Assembly: GCA_041398845.1 (NCBI GenBank)
Contig: JAWKTZ010000010.1
Location: 186,001-250,000, forward strand
Length of the DNA stretch: 64,000 nucleotides
Origin: Fuerstiella sp041398845
GTDB lineage: Bacteria; Planctomycetota; Planctomycetia; Planctomycetales; Planctomycetaceae
Reading direction: 5' to 3'
The notes beneath the pieces are model-generated. The model was not told where the DNA came from and ran no database searches. It saw nothing but the letters and a program-made list of their open reading frames with translations. The translations under genes were made by a program, and so were the position numbers. This document shows positions 35,167 to 44,600 of the stretch, piece by piece (the stretch's first letter is position 1; each line of letters starts with the position of its first letter).

Positions 35167-36636
35167 TCACTTCGCCACGATCCGCAGGTCATTGTCCCGA
35201 ACCGCGACCAGCCTGGCCGCCAGTTTCTGCCGGAACTCAGCTACCAGAGCGGTATGCTCAGGCAACAACGCCAGATTTGTGTACTGCTTCGGATCCGCTT
35301 CGACATCAAACAGTTCGATCCCACCAGCCGCATCTTCGCCGTATTGAATATAGGCCCACTTGTCCTCTCGCAGCAGAAAACCCTTACGCATCGGAGCCAC
35401 GCTGAACGCCGCGTCGCGAACCCGCGTTGTCGGGTCGTCCAGAACGGCGGAAATGTCTTTGCCCTGCAGACGTTCCGGCACTTCCAGTCCACATAACTTC
35501 GAAAGCGTCGGATACAGATCCAGCAGCTCAACAAGACTGTGACACACGGCGGGTTTCTTCCCCGGCATCCGAATGATTAACGGCACTCCGGCGGATTCAT
35601 CTCGCAGACTGACCTTCGCCCAGAAGTCATGCTCGCCCAGATGATAACCATGGTCGCTGGTGAAGATCACGATCGTGCGATCATCGATGCCCGCTGTCTT
35701 TAACGCAGCCATCACCTTGCCCACCTGAGCATCCATGAAAGCCACCGACGCGTAATAGCCCCCCATCGCCTTTTTCTGACGACGAATATCCATCTTCATA
35801 TTGCTGCTGGTTTTGTAGTTGATACCGGGCTTCGGAATATCGTCCCAATCGCCCGCAATCTTCTCCGGCAGCACCATCCTGTCAAACGGCTTGAACGGCG
35901 GGTAATACGAACGAGGTGCCACGAAGGGCACATGAGGCCGCACAAAGCCGATTCCCAGCCAAAACGGTTCGTCCTTGTGCTGGTGAATCAGTTCCACCGC
36001 CTTTGCCGCTGTCATGCCGTCCGAATGCACCATGTCGTCGCCGTCGGCTTCGACCACCACAAACGTGTTGCCACCCACCACGGGCTTCCTGCCGTCCGGA
36101 TTGTTTTCCAGTGTTTCTCCGTCACCCGCAGCCTTCCATTCCGGTCCAGGACTGTTGAAACGTTCCGTCCAGGAAGCCTCGTCATCCGCTCCGTTGTAGT
36201 TATTGTGATCACGTCCATCGCCGCCGAGTTCAACGCCGCCGGGCACGCCCATGTGATAAATCTTGCTGACCCGAGCTGTATAGTAGCCATTGTTTTTGAA
36301 GTGCTGAGGCCACGTCGCTCGATCGCCAATCTGCGGTCGAGGACTTGTGTAACCCAGAACGCCTGTGGCATGAGGATAGTAGCCCGAAAGCAAGGAAGCC
36401 CGCGACGGTCCGCAGTAGGTTCCCTGGCAGTAAGCTCGAGTAAACCGAGTGCCCTGCTGTGCAATCGCATCAATGTTCGGAGTCTGACAGACCGTGTTGC
36501 CGTAACACGAAAGAGCCGTCGCCGTCAGGTCATCGGAAATGATGAACAGCACATTGTAAGGCGGTTTCGCTGGCTCCGTCGCCAAAACAAAGTTCGACAG
36601 CAAGCCTGAAATCAGGATGGAACAAACAAACTTCAT
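35167..36636 (-). CDS. Secreted sulfatase (iduronate-2-sulfatase-like)
   Basis: After a signal peptide (FVCSILISGLLSNFVLA) the sequence shows VLFIISDDLTATALSCYG (metal-binding Asp pair) and the sulfatase signature with Cys75 in TYCGPSRASLLSG (C-x-P-S-R), the residue converted to formylglycine. Later come VIFTSDHGYHLGEHDFWAK (metal site), LLDLYPTLSKLCGL and the C-terminal strand. Segment order and length (489 aa) resemble iduronate-2-sulfatases, which hydrolyse sulfate esters from glycans. The ATG at 36648 is an alternative, with four extra residues before the signal. It is the first gene of the 36.6-28.1 kb minus set. Confidence 0.93.
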   Translation of the reverse strand: MKFVCSILISGLLSNFVLATEPAKPPYNVLFIISDDLTATALSCYGNTVCQTPNIDAIAQQGTRFTRAYCQGTYCGPSRASLLSGYYPHATGVLGYTSPRPQIGDRATWPQHFKNNGYYTARVSKIYHMGVPGGVELGGDGRDHNNYNGADDEASWTERFNSPGPEWKAAGDGETLENNPDGRKPVVGGNTFVVVEADGDDMVHSDGMTAAKAVELIHQHKDEPFWLGIGFVRPHVPFVAPRSYYPPFKPFDRMVLPEKIAGDWDDIPKPGINYKTSSNMKMDIRRQKKAMGGYYASVAFMDAQVGKVMAALKTAGIDDRTIVIFTSDHGYHLGEHDFWAKVSLRDESAGVPLIIRMPGKKPAVCHSLVELLDLYPTLSKLCGLEVPERLQGKDISAVLDDPTTRVRDAAFSVAPMRKGFLLREDKWAYIQYGEDAAGGIELFDVEADPKQYTNLALLPEHTALVAEFRQKLAARLVAVRDNDLRIVAK

Positions 36637-36648
36637 GATACGACTCAT

Positions 36649-37111
36649 CTGTATTCGGCAGTGCTCTTCCGGACATCGTTTCGCCTGCGGCACGAATCGG
36701 TCCGGCCTCCCGCAGTTATTGTCTCGGAGATGCTACTCGTCCCTGAAGCGAAAGGCCAGCGTCATTGCTTTCGGTACCGCTGCATTCACACTGGGTGGCA
36801 CATCTTGCCGACCAGGCAAGGTGTGTGGCTTCAGCCATGGGAAACTGTGATCAAGGATTCAAAAACAGAGCAGGCATTCTGGCAGATCATGGTCGGCACT
36901 ACAGTTTGGAACGACCAATCATTTACTGGCGCACCTCGTCGTGGGATTCGCCAGAATTCCCTTCTCACAGGATTTCTGGCGAAATCCACTACGCCATCAA
37001 TTGATGAAGCGTTCCTTACCTATCGCTGCGCGACACACCTTCTTCGAAGATGTGCCACCCTTGTGAGCACGGGCAGAGCCAGATGTGGCACCCGGCGTCC
37101 CTCAATGTGCA
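36649..37111. other. Intergenic region with hairpin and repeat-like sequence
   Basis: No convincing gene. Near its left end is the promoter side of the sulfatase. A roughly 44-base imperfect hairpin lies at 36944-36987 (arms GGATTCGCCAGAA / TTTCTGGCGAAATCC, one base gap), and a GTGCCAC / GTGGCAC inverted pair lies at 37052-37091. The second arm of that pair belongs to a 24-base sequence (37076-37099) that recurs with 20 matches at 40029-40052. A plus-strand frame crossing this area overlaps the methyltransferase gene antisense and is not believed. Confidence 0.45.
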
Positions 37112-37555
37112 TCACCACACAAACGGCACAAAGCGCTTCGTCGTTCGAGCGTAATCCGGATACGCTGGGAAGCGCTGCGCTAACAGTCGTTCCTCAATCC
37201 GAGACTTCAACGCCAGCACCAGCACCAGCCCAACAAACGCCGCCAGTTTCCACCAGTGCCAGGGCGTGAAAACCAGTCCGCAACAAAACAACAGCAAACC
37301 GGAATACATCGGATGCCGCACGTAGCGATATGGCCCTGACGTCTTCAATTCGGCATCATCACGTGCTTGCGGCATCACCGAAACTCGCCGCCAGCCAATC
37401 GCAGCGATCGCCCAAAGACTCAGCAACACACCGGAGACCGTCAGTAAATGCCATCCCAACGACGACAAGTTCGGTCGGGCCGTCAGTACCAGCGCTGCTC
37501 CAATCAGAAACTGCAACGTCACCAAAATTCGCGGCAGCATTCCGATTCCTTTCAT
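37112..37555 (-). CDS. Isoprenylcysteine carboxyl methyltransferase-like membrane protein
   Basis: A small membrane protein (147 aa) with four hydrophobic segments. The diagnostic motif is SGPYRYVRHPMYSG, followed by a hydrophobic helix pair and the C-terminal RIEERLLAQRFPAYPDYART, which together mark the ICMT / phospholipid methyltransferase (PEMT-like) family. Such enzymes methylate small or lipid-linked substrates with S-adenosylmethionine; in bacteria the substrate is usually unknown. The ATG at 37555 is preferred to a TTG at 37564. Confidence 0.88.
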   Translation of the reverse strand: MKGIGMLPRILVTLQFLIGAALVLTARPNLSSLGWHLLTVSGVLLSLWAIAAIGWRRVSVMPQARDDAELKTSGPYRYVRHPMYSGLLLFCCGLVFTPWHWWKLAAFVGLVLVLALKSRIEERLLAQRFPAYPDYARTTKRFVPFVW

Positions 37556-37647
37556 GTCAGTCAACGATCGACACCAGGCTGACGGTGTGACGACAGATTC
37601 CCGGCAGCAAAACGAACTTCTGTGCCCTGAGCGCCGCCGCTGGAACT

Positions 37648-39168
37648 CTATGGTGTTAACAATCGAGGCGCCGAATACCCCTGCTCGCGAATCTTTTTCA
37701 ACAGCGACTGCAGTTCCTGAACGCGGTCCGGATGTTGAGCTGCCAGATTCGTTCGCTGCCCCTTGTCTTTCGACAGGTCGTACAGTTCCACCGCGTTGTC
37801 GTCGTCGGCCGGATAGTTGTGTTTGGCTTCCCAGGCCTTGTTCCGACCACTGACGTAGCCGTCTTTCGTGTCGACCAGCAACCAGTCGCCGTGGCGAATG
37901 GCGTACTCATTCACTTTCGTGTTGTGAACGTGAGTCGTCCGCACAGGCTGTGAATCGCCTGTCAGCAGCGGCAGTAGATCATGAGAGTCCTCGGCGGCAT
38001 CGTTCGGCAGTTCAAAGTTGAGTGCCGCTGCCAGGGTGGCCATGATGTCGATCTGCGAAACCAAAGCGTCGCAGGTTGTTCCGGCTTTCGTGACGCCCGG
38101 CCAGCTCACGATGAACGGAACATGATGCCCCCCTTCGTAGATGTCGCGTTTTAATCCTCGAAACGGCGTGCTGGACCAGTGGTCGTATTTTTCATCGCGA
38201 GCATACGCGTACTTTTCCGGGCCGTTGTCGGCTGAAAAGATCACAACTGTGCTGTCCGCCTGCCCGGATTCCTCCAACGCGTTCAGCAGTTTGCCGATGG
38301 CATCATCCGTTTCGTAGACAAAGTCACCATAGGGCCCGGCCTGTGACTTTCCGTCAAATTCGTCGTTGGGAATGATCGGTGCGTGTGGCGAAGGAAACGC
38401 AAAGTAGAGAAAGAACGGCTTATCGGAATCCTTGCGCGATTTGATGTAGTCCACACCGCGAGCCGTCGTGGTGGGAATATTCTGATACGGATCCCAGTCG
38501 GAACACATCGGTCCCGGACGACACTCCCAGTTCCCTTCCTTGATCGCTTTCCACCTGGACGTGTCCATCAACACATCCGGAGCCTTCACCACCTTGTCAT
38601 CTTCAATCCAGCAGTACGGCGGAAAGTTGATCACGGTGTCACCAAAGTAGTGATCGAACCCATGAGCCAGCGGACCATCGGGAATGGACTTGTTCCAGTC
38701 AAACGCTTCCGGTCCCCAGGCCGTAGTCCTGCCCGCTTTCGTTGCTTTCGCATTCGGCCGACGAATGGTATCCCAGTCCCAACCCAGATGCCACTTCCCG
38801 ATGGCCGACGTGTCGTACCCGGATGCCTTCATCATTTCCGGCAAAGTCAACCGTTCCGGCTTAAACACCGACGCGCCCATTGCATTCACAATCCCGTGAA
38901 AATCACGCCAGTGGTGTCGCCCGGTCAGCAAGGCGTAACGACTGGGCGTACAAATCCCTGATGAAGAATGCCCATCCGTAAACCGCATCCCCTGCTGAGC
39001 CAGCCGATTCAGATTCGGCGTGGGAATCTTCGACTGCGGATTGTTGACGCGAAGATCGCCGAACCCCAGATCATCAGCGTAAATGATCAGCACGTTGGGA
39101 TGCTCAGCGGCGAAACAGTTCACGCCGCAGACGAGAACCGAAAACGTGAACAGGAATTTGAACATCAT
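37648..39168 (-). CDS. Secreted sulfatase (arylsulfatase A-like)
   Basis: A signal peptide (FKFLFTFSVLVCGVNCFA) precedes VLIIYADDLGFGDLR (metal-binding Asp pair) and Cys73 in SGICTPSRYALLTG, the C-x-P-S-R formylglycine site. Further motifs are AIGKWHLGWDWD, FFLYFAFPSPHAP and VIFSADNGPEKYAY (metal site). It is a typical arylsulfatase A-type enzyme, 506 residues, acting outside the cytoplasm on sulfated aryl esters or glycans. The start is ATG at 39168 (or 39165). It diverges from the toxin-antitoxin genes. No adjacent partner gene shows its substrate. Confidence 0.95.
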   Translation of the reverse strand: MMFKFLFTFSVLVCGVNCFAAEHPNVLIIYADDLGFGDLRVNNPQSKIPTPNLNRLAQQGMRFTDGHSSSGICTPSRYALLTGRHHWRDFHGIVNAMGASVFKPERLTLPEMMKASGYDTSAIGKWHLGWDWDTIRRPNAKATKAGRTTAWGPEAFDWNKSIPDGPLAHGFDHYFGDTVINFPPYCWIEDDKVVKAPDVLMDTSRWKAIKEGNWECRPGPMCSDWDPYQNIPTTTARGVDYIKSRKDSDKPFFLYFAFPSPHAPIIPNDEFDGKSQAGPYGDFVYETDDAIGKLLNALEESGQADSTVVIFSADNGPEKYAYARDEKYDHWSSTPFRGLKRDIYEGGHHVPFIVSWPGVTKAGTTCDALVSQIDIMATLAAALNFELPNDAAEDSHDLLPLLTGDSQPVRTTHVHNTKVNEYAIRHGDWLLVDTKDGYVSGRNKAWEAKHNYPADDDNAVELYDLSKDKGQRTNLAAQHPDRVQELQSLLKKIREQGYSAPRLLTP

Positions 39169-39204
39169 GAAGTCGATTTCCGTAACAGGGTTTTGATTCT
39201 CGGC

Positions 39205-39234
39205 TTGCGTCATTTGCCTGGATCTCCCGATAAT
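39205..39234 (+). promoter_or_regulatory. Possible sigma-70-like promoter for the VapC-type gene pair
   Basis: TTGCGT (39205-39210), an 18-base spacer, then GATAAT (39229-39234) lie about 40 bases before the ATG at 39275. The boxes match the consensus fairly well, the -10 box closely. No operator was identified. In such pairs the antitoxin often represses this site, which I cannot see directly. Confidence 0.35.
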
Positions 39235-39274
39235 AGCGTATTGGAATTTACGTTGCACACACAGGGAACGGTTC

Positions 39275-39481
39275 ATGTCATCGGGAAGTGTCGAAGATCG
39301 AATCACGCAACTCGAACAGAAAGTTCGTCAGTTGGAAAGCATGGATCGCCCTGTTGCAAATTCGCTGCCATGGTGGGAACGTGTGGCGGGCGCGTTTGAA
39401 AACGACCCTGTCTACGCCGCCGCCATGAAACTGGGGGCGGAATTTCGCAAGGCAGATCAGCTGCAGGAATCGGCGGAATGA
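39275..39481 (+). CDS. Small partner of VapC-like toxin, probable antitoxin (68 aa)
   Basis: The ATG has AGGGAA upstream. The product is acidic with an N-terminal heptad-like helix (VEDRITQLEQKVRQLES) and a second helix (AAAMKLGAEFRKADQL). Its stop overlaps the toxin start by four bases (ATGA), the arrangement of many toxin-antitoxin pairs. No AbrB, RHH or HTH DNA-binding motif is visible, so it would be an unusual antitoxin that neutralises by protein binding; the role is inferred from context. Confidence 0.65.
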   Translation: MSSGSVEDRITQLEQKVRQLESMDRPVANSLPWWERVAGAFENDPVYAAAMKLGAEFRKADQLQESAE

Positions 39482-39900
39482 TTGTCCTTGATACGGACCA
39501 TTTGAGCTGCCTTGAGTGGGGCAGCGAAGAATCCGCCAGTTTACGAATACGGCTCAACGAATCATCTGATCGGAAGATCGTCGCTTCGATTATCAGCTAT
39601 GAAGAGCAGACGCGGGGCTGGATGGCCTTAATCGCGAAAACGCCGGATATTCATCGACAGGTTGATGCGTACTCGCGACTGCGAAAGCATTTGCAACTCT
39701 ACTGTTCGGTGCCGCTCCTGGATTTTTCGGAGATAGCTGCACGGAAATTCAATGAACTGAGGCAACAGAAAATTCGCATCGGCACAATGGATCTCAAAAT
39801 CGCAGCGTCATGTCTGTGCGAGAATGCTGTCCTGCTGACTCGAAATACGGTTGATTTTTCGAGGATCCCGGGACTGAAGTTTGAAGACTGGACTCAGTAA
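39478..39900 (+). CDS. PIN-domain ribonuclease, VapC-type toxin
   Basis: A 140-residue PIN domain. The acidic active-site residues are in place: Asp5 in VLDTDHLS, Glu42/43 in SYEEQTRG, Asp105 in IGTMDLKIA and Asp126 in TRNTVDFSRI (the NxxDF end motif). Such enzymes bind Mg2+ and cut RNA, commonly tRNA or rRNA, when freed from their antitoxin. Its start overlaps the small upstream gene by four bases. It is more remote from many VapCs at positions between motifs, but the active site looks intact. Confidence 0.88.
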   Translation: MIVLDTDHLSCLEWGSEESASLRIRLNESSDRKIVASIISYEEQTRGWMALIAKTPDIHRQVDAYSRLRKHLQLYCSVPLLDFSEIAARKFNELRQQKIRIGTMDLKIAASCLCENAVLLTRNTVDFSRIPGLKFEDWTQ

Positions 39901-39939
39901 GGTGCTCCTTTCTGCAGGTGAGCCCTTTCTGGAGCACCT
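39900..39939. other. Inverted repeat just after the toxin gene
   Basis: AGGTGCTCC (39900-39908) and GGAGCACCT (39931-39939) are exact inverted repeats with a 22-base loop, beginning at the last base of the toxin stop codon. No T-run follows, so it is not a typical intrinsic terminator, but a 3'-end hairpin is possible. Confidence 0.35.
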
Positions 39940-40105
39940 CCACCTGCTGGCTGATTCGACGATTTCGGATTCGTCACGATCACCGGACCGGCGACTGCCT
40001 GAACGGACATTTTCAAACAACACTGGCGATGCCAGAAGTGGCACCCTGCGTCAGGGGATTGACATCGTCCGCTCACCGTTGTTTTGGCAGCCCGATGCCG
40101 TCCGG

Positions 40106-41536
40106 TCAGCTAAGGATTTCCGTGATCACATCCCCATGAACATTGGTCAATCGCCGTTGAATGCCGTTGTGATAGAACGTCAGTTTTTCGTGATCAATGC
40201 CAAACAGGTGCAGAACAGTAGCATGAAAGTCGTGCCAGGGAATCGGTCGTTCCACCGCCTTCCAGCCGATGTCGTCGGTTTCGCCGATGGCAATGCCCGC
40301 CTTTAAGCCGGCTCCGGCCATCCAGCAGCTGAAGCCATAACGATTGTGGTCTCGGCCGGGTCCGACCGTATTGGCATCCGACTGAGCGAACGGAGTGCGG
40401 CCAAATTCTGTCGTGAACAGCACCAGCGTGTCCTTCAGCATGCCTCGCTGTTTTAAGTCGTGCAGCAAAGCAGCGACCGGTTGATCGATGCGACCAGCTT
40501 CGAGAGTATGGTTATCTTTGACGTTTTCATGAGCGTCCCAGCTTGCTCGCGGACTGCCGGCAATGGGCCCGCCGGAAAACAACTGAACAAAACGAACACC
40601 ACGCTCCAGCAGGCGGCGACCCAGCAAACAGCGGCGGCCCATGTCGGCCGTTTGTTTCTGGTGAATTCCATAAGCATCCTGAGTAGCCTGGGTTTCCTGG
40701 TGAATGTCGGCAACTTTCGGAATCGACATCTGCATCTTTGCGGCCAGTTCGTAACTCTTGATGCGACTGACCAGCAGATCTTCTTCGCCCGTGTGCTGCA
40801 GGTGCTGTCGGTTGATGGCGTTCACGAACTGTCGAGTTGCGTGGTCAGTCGTCGCGTCGACCGACAACGCAGGAAACAAATCGCGAACCGGCTGACTTCC
40901 TCCGGTCAGCACGACTCCCTGATGATCGGATGGCAGGAAAGCACTGCTCCAGGTCGACGATCCCGTATTCGGAGCTCCACGTTCATCATTCAGAACAACG
41001 TAGGCCGGCAGAGAATCCGTTTCGGCTCCCAGACCATACGACAGCCAACTTCCCATCGACGGATAGCCGTTGAATTCGAAACCGCTGTTGGCCACAAACA
41101 ATCCCGGAGTATGATTGGCCGACTGTGATTCCATGGAACGCAGCACCGTCAGATCGTCGGCGTGCTGAGCAATGTGTGGAAACATGTCAGAAATCATCAG
41201 CCCGGATTCGCCGCGCGGCTGAAACGCAAAATCTTCTTTTCGAAGCTGGCCGATTTTGCCAAAGAAAATGTCCGGCTTCTCGTCGGTCTGCAGAGACTTG
41301 CCGTGCAGATTTGTGAGTTCTGGCTTGTGGTCAAACGAATCGACATGACTGAGTCCGCCAATGAGGCAGATCTGGATGGCTCGCTTTGCTTTGGGGGCGA
41401 AGTTGGCGAGCGTGGTGTCGGAGGCACATGACTGCTGCTGCAACAACGCAGCCAGCGCGGTGGCTCCCAGACCGTTGATGCTCCAGTCAAGAAAATCGCG
41501 GCGAGGTACGAAGTTGGGTTGCGCGTGTTGGTTCAT
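40106..41536 (-). CDS. DUF1501 secreted protein
   Basis: The opening PRRDFLDWSINGLGATALAA is a Tat-like signal. The body matches DUF1501: AIQICLIGGLSHVDSFDHKP, LTVLRSMESQSANHTPGLFVA, MGSWLSYGLGAE, LLGRRLLERGVRFVQLFSGGPI, TLVLFTTEFGRTPFAQ and GRDHNRYGFSCWMAGAGLKAG. The gene lies downstream of and on the same strand as the PSD1-type gene, the normal pairing in planctomycetes. DUF1501 proteins resemble metal-dependent sulfatase/alkaline-phosphatase-fold proteins; function is unknown. Confidence 0.92.
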   Translation of the reverse strand: MNQHAQPNFVPRRDFLDWSINGLGATALAALLQQQSCASDTTLANFAPKAKRAIQICLIGGLSHVDSFDHKPELTNLHGKSLQTDEKPDIFFGKIGQLRKEDFAFQPRGESGLMISDMFPHIAQHADDLTVLRSMESQSANHTPGLFVANSGFEFNGYPSMGSWLSYGLGAETDSLPAYVVLNDERGAPNTGSSTWSSAFLPSDHQGVVLTGGSQPVRDLFPALSVDATTDHATRQFVNAINRQHLQHTGEEDLLVSRIKSYELAAKMQMSIPKVADIHQETQATQDAYGIHQKQTADMGRRCLLGRRLLERGVRFVQLFSGGPIAGSPRASWDAHENVKDNHTLEAGRIDQPVAALLHDLKQRGMLKDTLVLFTTEFGRTPFAQSDANTVGPGRDHNRYGFSCWMAGAGLKAGIAIGETDDIGWKAVERPIPWHDFHATVLHLFGIDHEKLTFYHNGIQRRLTNVHGDVITEILS

Positions 41537-41653
41537 CAGAGGGCTTCCAGTTGTATCACTTGTTCAGTTCGTTTCATCCGTGGCCGACAGGCCAGGCGGT
41601 TCCTGCAATAGTGCTCCACGCAGCCGTGGTCTGTCGGCCGACAGGTGAAACGA

Positions 41654-44600
41654 TTACTCGACCACTACGAATTCGTTTGAGTTAAACAGTCCGCGGCACA
41701 ACGCAGGCAGCCCGTGTTGTGCCACCAATTCTGTTGATAGGCGCTGTTCTTCCGGAGTCGGCGGCCGACACAGAGCCAACTGCCATGCGTGCTGAATTTG
41801 CTGTGACACATCGAGCCCGGCTTCCTGTTCAAGTCGTTCTGCAAAGTCGCCCGCCATGCGCAGCACAAAGGCGTTATTCAGCAGACTGAGTGCCTGCAAT
41901 GGAGTCGTCGTGATGCTGCGGCGTGGAGCGGCCGATGCGGGGTCCGGACAGTCAAACGTTTCCAGCAACGCACTGCGATTGCCTCGCGGAGTAAAGCGGT
42001 AGATCGTTCGCCGAAACTGGTCAGGGTTGTTCGCGTCGATCGGTTCGAAGTAAGTCGTGCCGTTGTTCACGATCGTCTGAACGTCTTCAAACCCTGGCCC
42101 ACCCATTTTCGAATTCAATTGGCCGGCAACCACCAGCATCGCATCTCGAATGGCTTCGGCTTCCAGACGTCGAGGTGACATGCGCCACAACAGGCGGTTC
42201 CCGGCATCAATGCTTCGCGGATCATTTGCCGAATTCGCGACACCCGACGAGCGAAGCTGACCGGATCGCTGATACGCATCGCTGGTCACAATCAAACGGT
42301 GCAGGTCTTTCATCTGATAACCGTTTTCGTGAAAGCGAAGAGCCAGCCAGTCGAGGAGTTCGGGATGAGACGGTCTGCCTCCGTTAAATCCGAAGTCGTT
42401 GGGTGTGTCAACAAGGCCGGTTCCGAAGTGGTAATGCCAGATGCGGTTCACGATGACTCGGGCAAACAATGGATTGTTGTCGGCCGTTACCCATTCCATG
42501 AGTTTTCGTCGACGGTCGGCTTCTGCCGCATCGGGTGGCAATTGAAAGTCGGCCGCTGCACCTGCAATGGCGGCGACGGCTCCGGGAGCCACTACCTCAC
42601 CAGGACTGTCCGGATCGCCTCGCAGCAGAACTCTCGTCACCGCAGCCTTGCCTGGTGTCAGCGTATACATCGTGCGGTTCGCACGGCTGGCCTGAACGTC
42701 GCGTTGGTGGGCAACATCGGTGATCTGCGCGATCAGTTGTTCTCGCCGCAGTCGTTCCGGTTCGGGCAGTGACTCGGCAATTTCCTTTTCGGAAACGAAA
42801 TTGGTCACGTTGGCCGCAGAAGCCGCCACTTCTTCGGGCGACAACGCTCGATCATAAAACGCAGCGTGATGAATTTTCCCCTTGAGAAAACGGTTGCCGC
42901 CTCCGGGCTTGTGCCGCAGTCCAATCAGCAACTGTGTCTGACCCGCCGCATAAGACTGAAGCGACGACTTGCGAATGGAACGTCCGTATGGCAGGCCGTT
43001 GCGATAGGCCGTGATGATGTCGTCGGAACTGTAGACCAGAGTGATCAGGATCGGCTGGCTGACGGTTTCAGTTTCGGGCGGCGCGTCAAACGATTCGGTT
43101 CTTGCAAATCCGTTACTGCCCGCCAGCCATTGTCCGGGGTCTCGTTCGCCGTACACGATGGCATCAAAGATTCCGCCGTCTGTCGTCTGAATCGACAGCA
43201 CACCACCGCCTCGCTGTTCAAGATCATCCAGTTGAACATAGGCTTCCAACGTCTTTTGCTGAACACCGGTTGTGAGCACTGCGGTTTCAACAAACGAAGC
43301 ACCGTCCAACATCAGAGCTCCGTCGCTCAGTTTCGCGTTGCCCACGGCTTTGCCATGCAGCGTGCCAATGCTGTCGTTGAAGTCGGTGTCGAATTCCCAG
43401 CGAGCGAACGGCGCCGGAGGGACGGGGGCGCTGGCGTCATCGTTCGTTCGCGCCGCAAGAATCTGCGTTCGAGCCTTCTGATCAATGTCAGCACGCTGAC
43501 GCTGCAGGTCTTTCAGTTGCTGTTCGATCACCTTCAGTGCGGCCGCATCGGCGGGCGATTGTTCGGTTCGTTCTCCATAGCCCAGTCCGGAAATCGCCGA
43601 CGCCAGTTGATAAAATTCCTGCTGACTGACAGGATCAAACTTGTGGTCGTGGCAGCGAGCACAGTTGACGGTGAGCCCGAGGAACGTCTGTCCCACAGTG
43701 GCCAGGACTTCTTCGATTTCGTCCTGGCGAGCCAGTTGCTTCATGCGTTCGCTGCCACCCACAACCGTGTTGTGAACGCCAGCCACCCAGAAGCCTGTGG
43801 CCGCAGCACCATCGACGCCACCTGTCAGCAGGTCGCCGCACAACTGCTGCCTGGCAAATTCATCGTAAGGCATGTCGGTATTCAACGCGTTGATCACCCA
43901 GTCGCGATAATGCCAGGCATTCTTTCGCGGAAAGTTGCGTTCAAACCCATCGCTTTCGCCATAGCGAACCACATCCAGCCAGTGACGAGCCCAGCGTTCG
44001 CCATACTGTGGTGATGACAGCAACTCATCCACCAGACGACGATACGCAGCCGGCGACGGACCTGCTTCGAAGGCGGCCACCTGTTCGGGGGTGGGAGGCA
44101 GTCCGATCAGGTCAAACCAAAGACGTCGCACCAGAGCTCGCGGTGTCGCGGGCGGAAACGGCGTCAGTCCCGCCTGCCGCAGACCTTCCGATAAGAACGC
44201 GTCAATGGCGTTGCCGGAAGACGGTGACGTTGAATTGGCCGGCACAGCAACCGGACGCAGCGGCTGCAATGCCCACCAGTCACGACCAGCTCGAGACGTT
44301 GTTGTGAATGCAAACGGATCGATGGGACTGGTGCCCCATTTCGCACCGTTTTCGATCCATTTCTTCAGGACAGCCTTTTGATCGTCCGTCAACGGATGTT
44401 TGGGAGGCATTTGGTCGTCACGAACTCGCTGCCACAGCAGGCTTTGGTCGGCGTTCCCGGGGATGAACGCGGTGCCACTGTCACCGCCCTGCACGGCAAG
44501 GTCTTGTCGAAACAGGGCCAACCCGCCTTCCGGTTTCGCACCGCGATGACATTCCAGACAATGACCAGCCAGAATCGGCGCCACGTGCTGGTCAAACGAA

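Noticed and set aside
36661..37269. Plus-strand frame of 202 codons across the gap and into the methyltransferase gene
   Set aside because: Overlaps the methyltransferase antisense, and its Cys/Arg-rich product follows the repeat-like sequence; no family.
42866..44014. Plus-strand frame of 382 codons opposite the PSD1-type gene
   Set aside because: Antisense shadow of DUF1549 and LamG-like regions; no motif.
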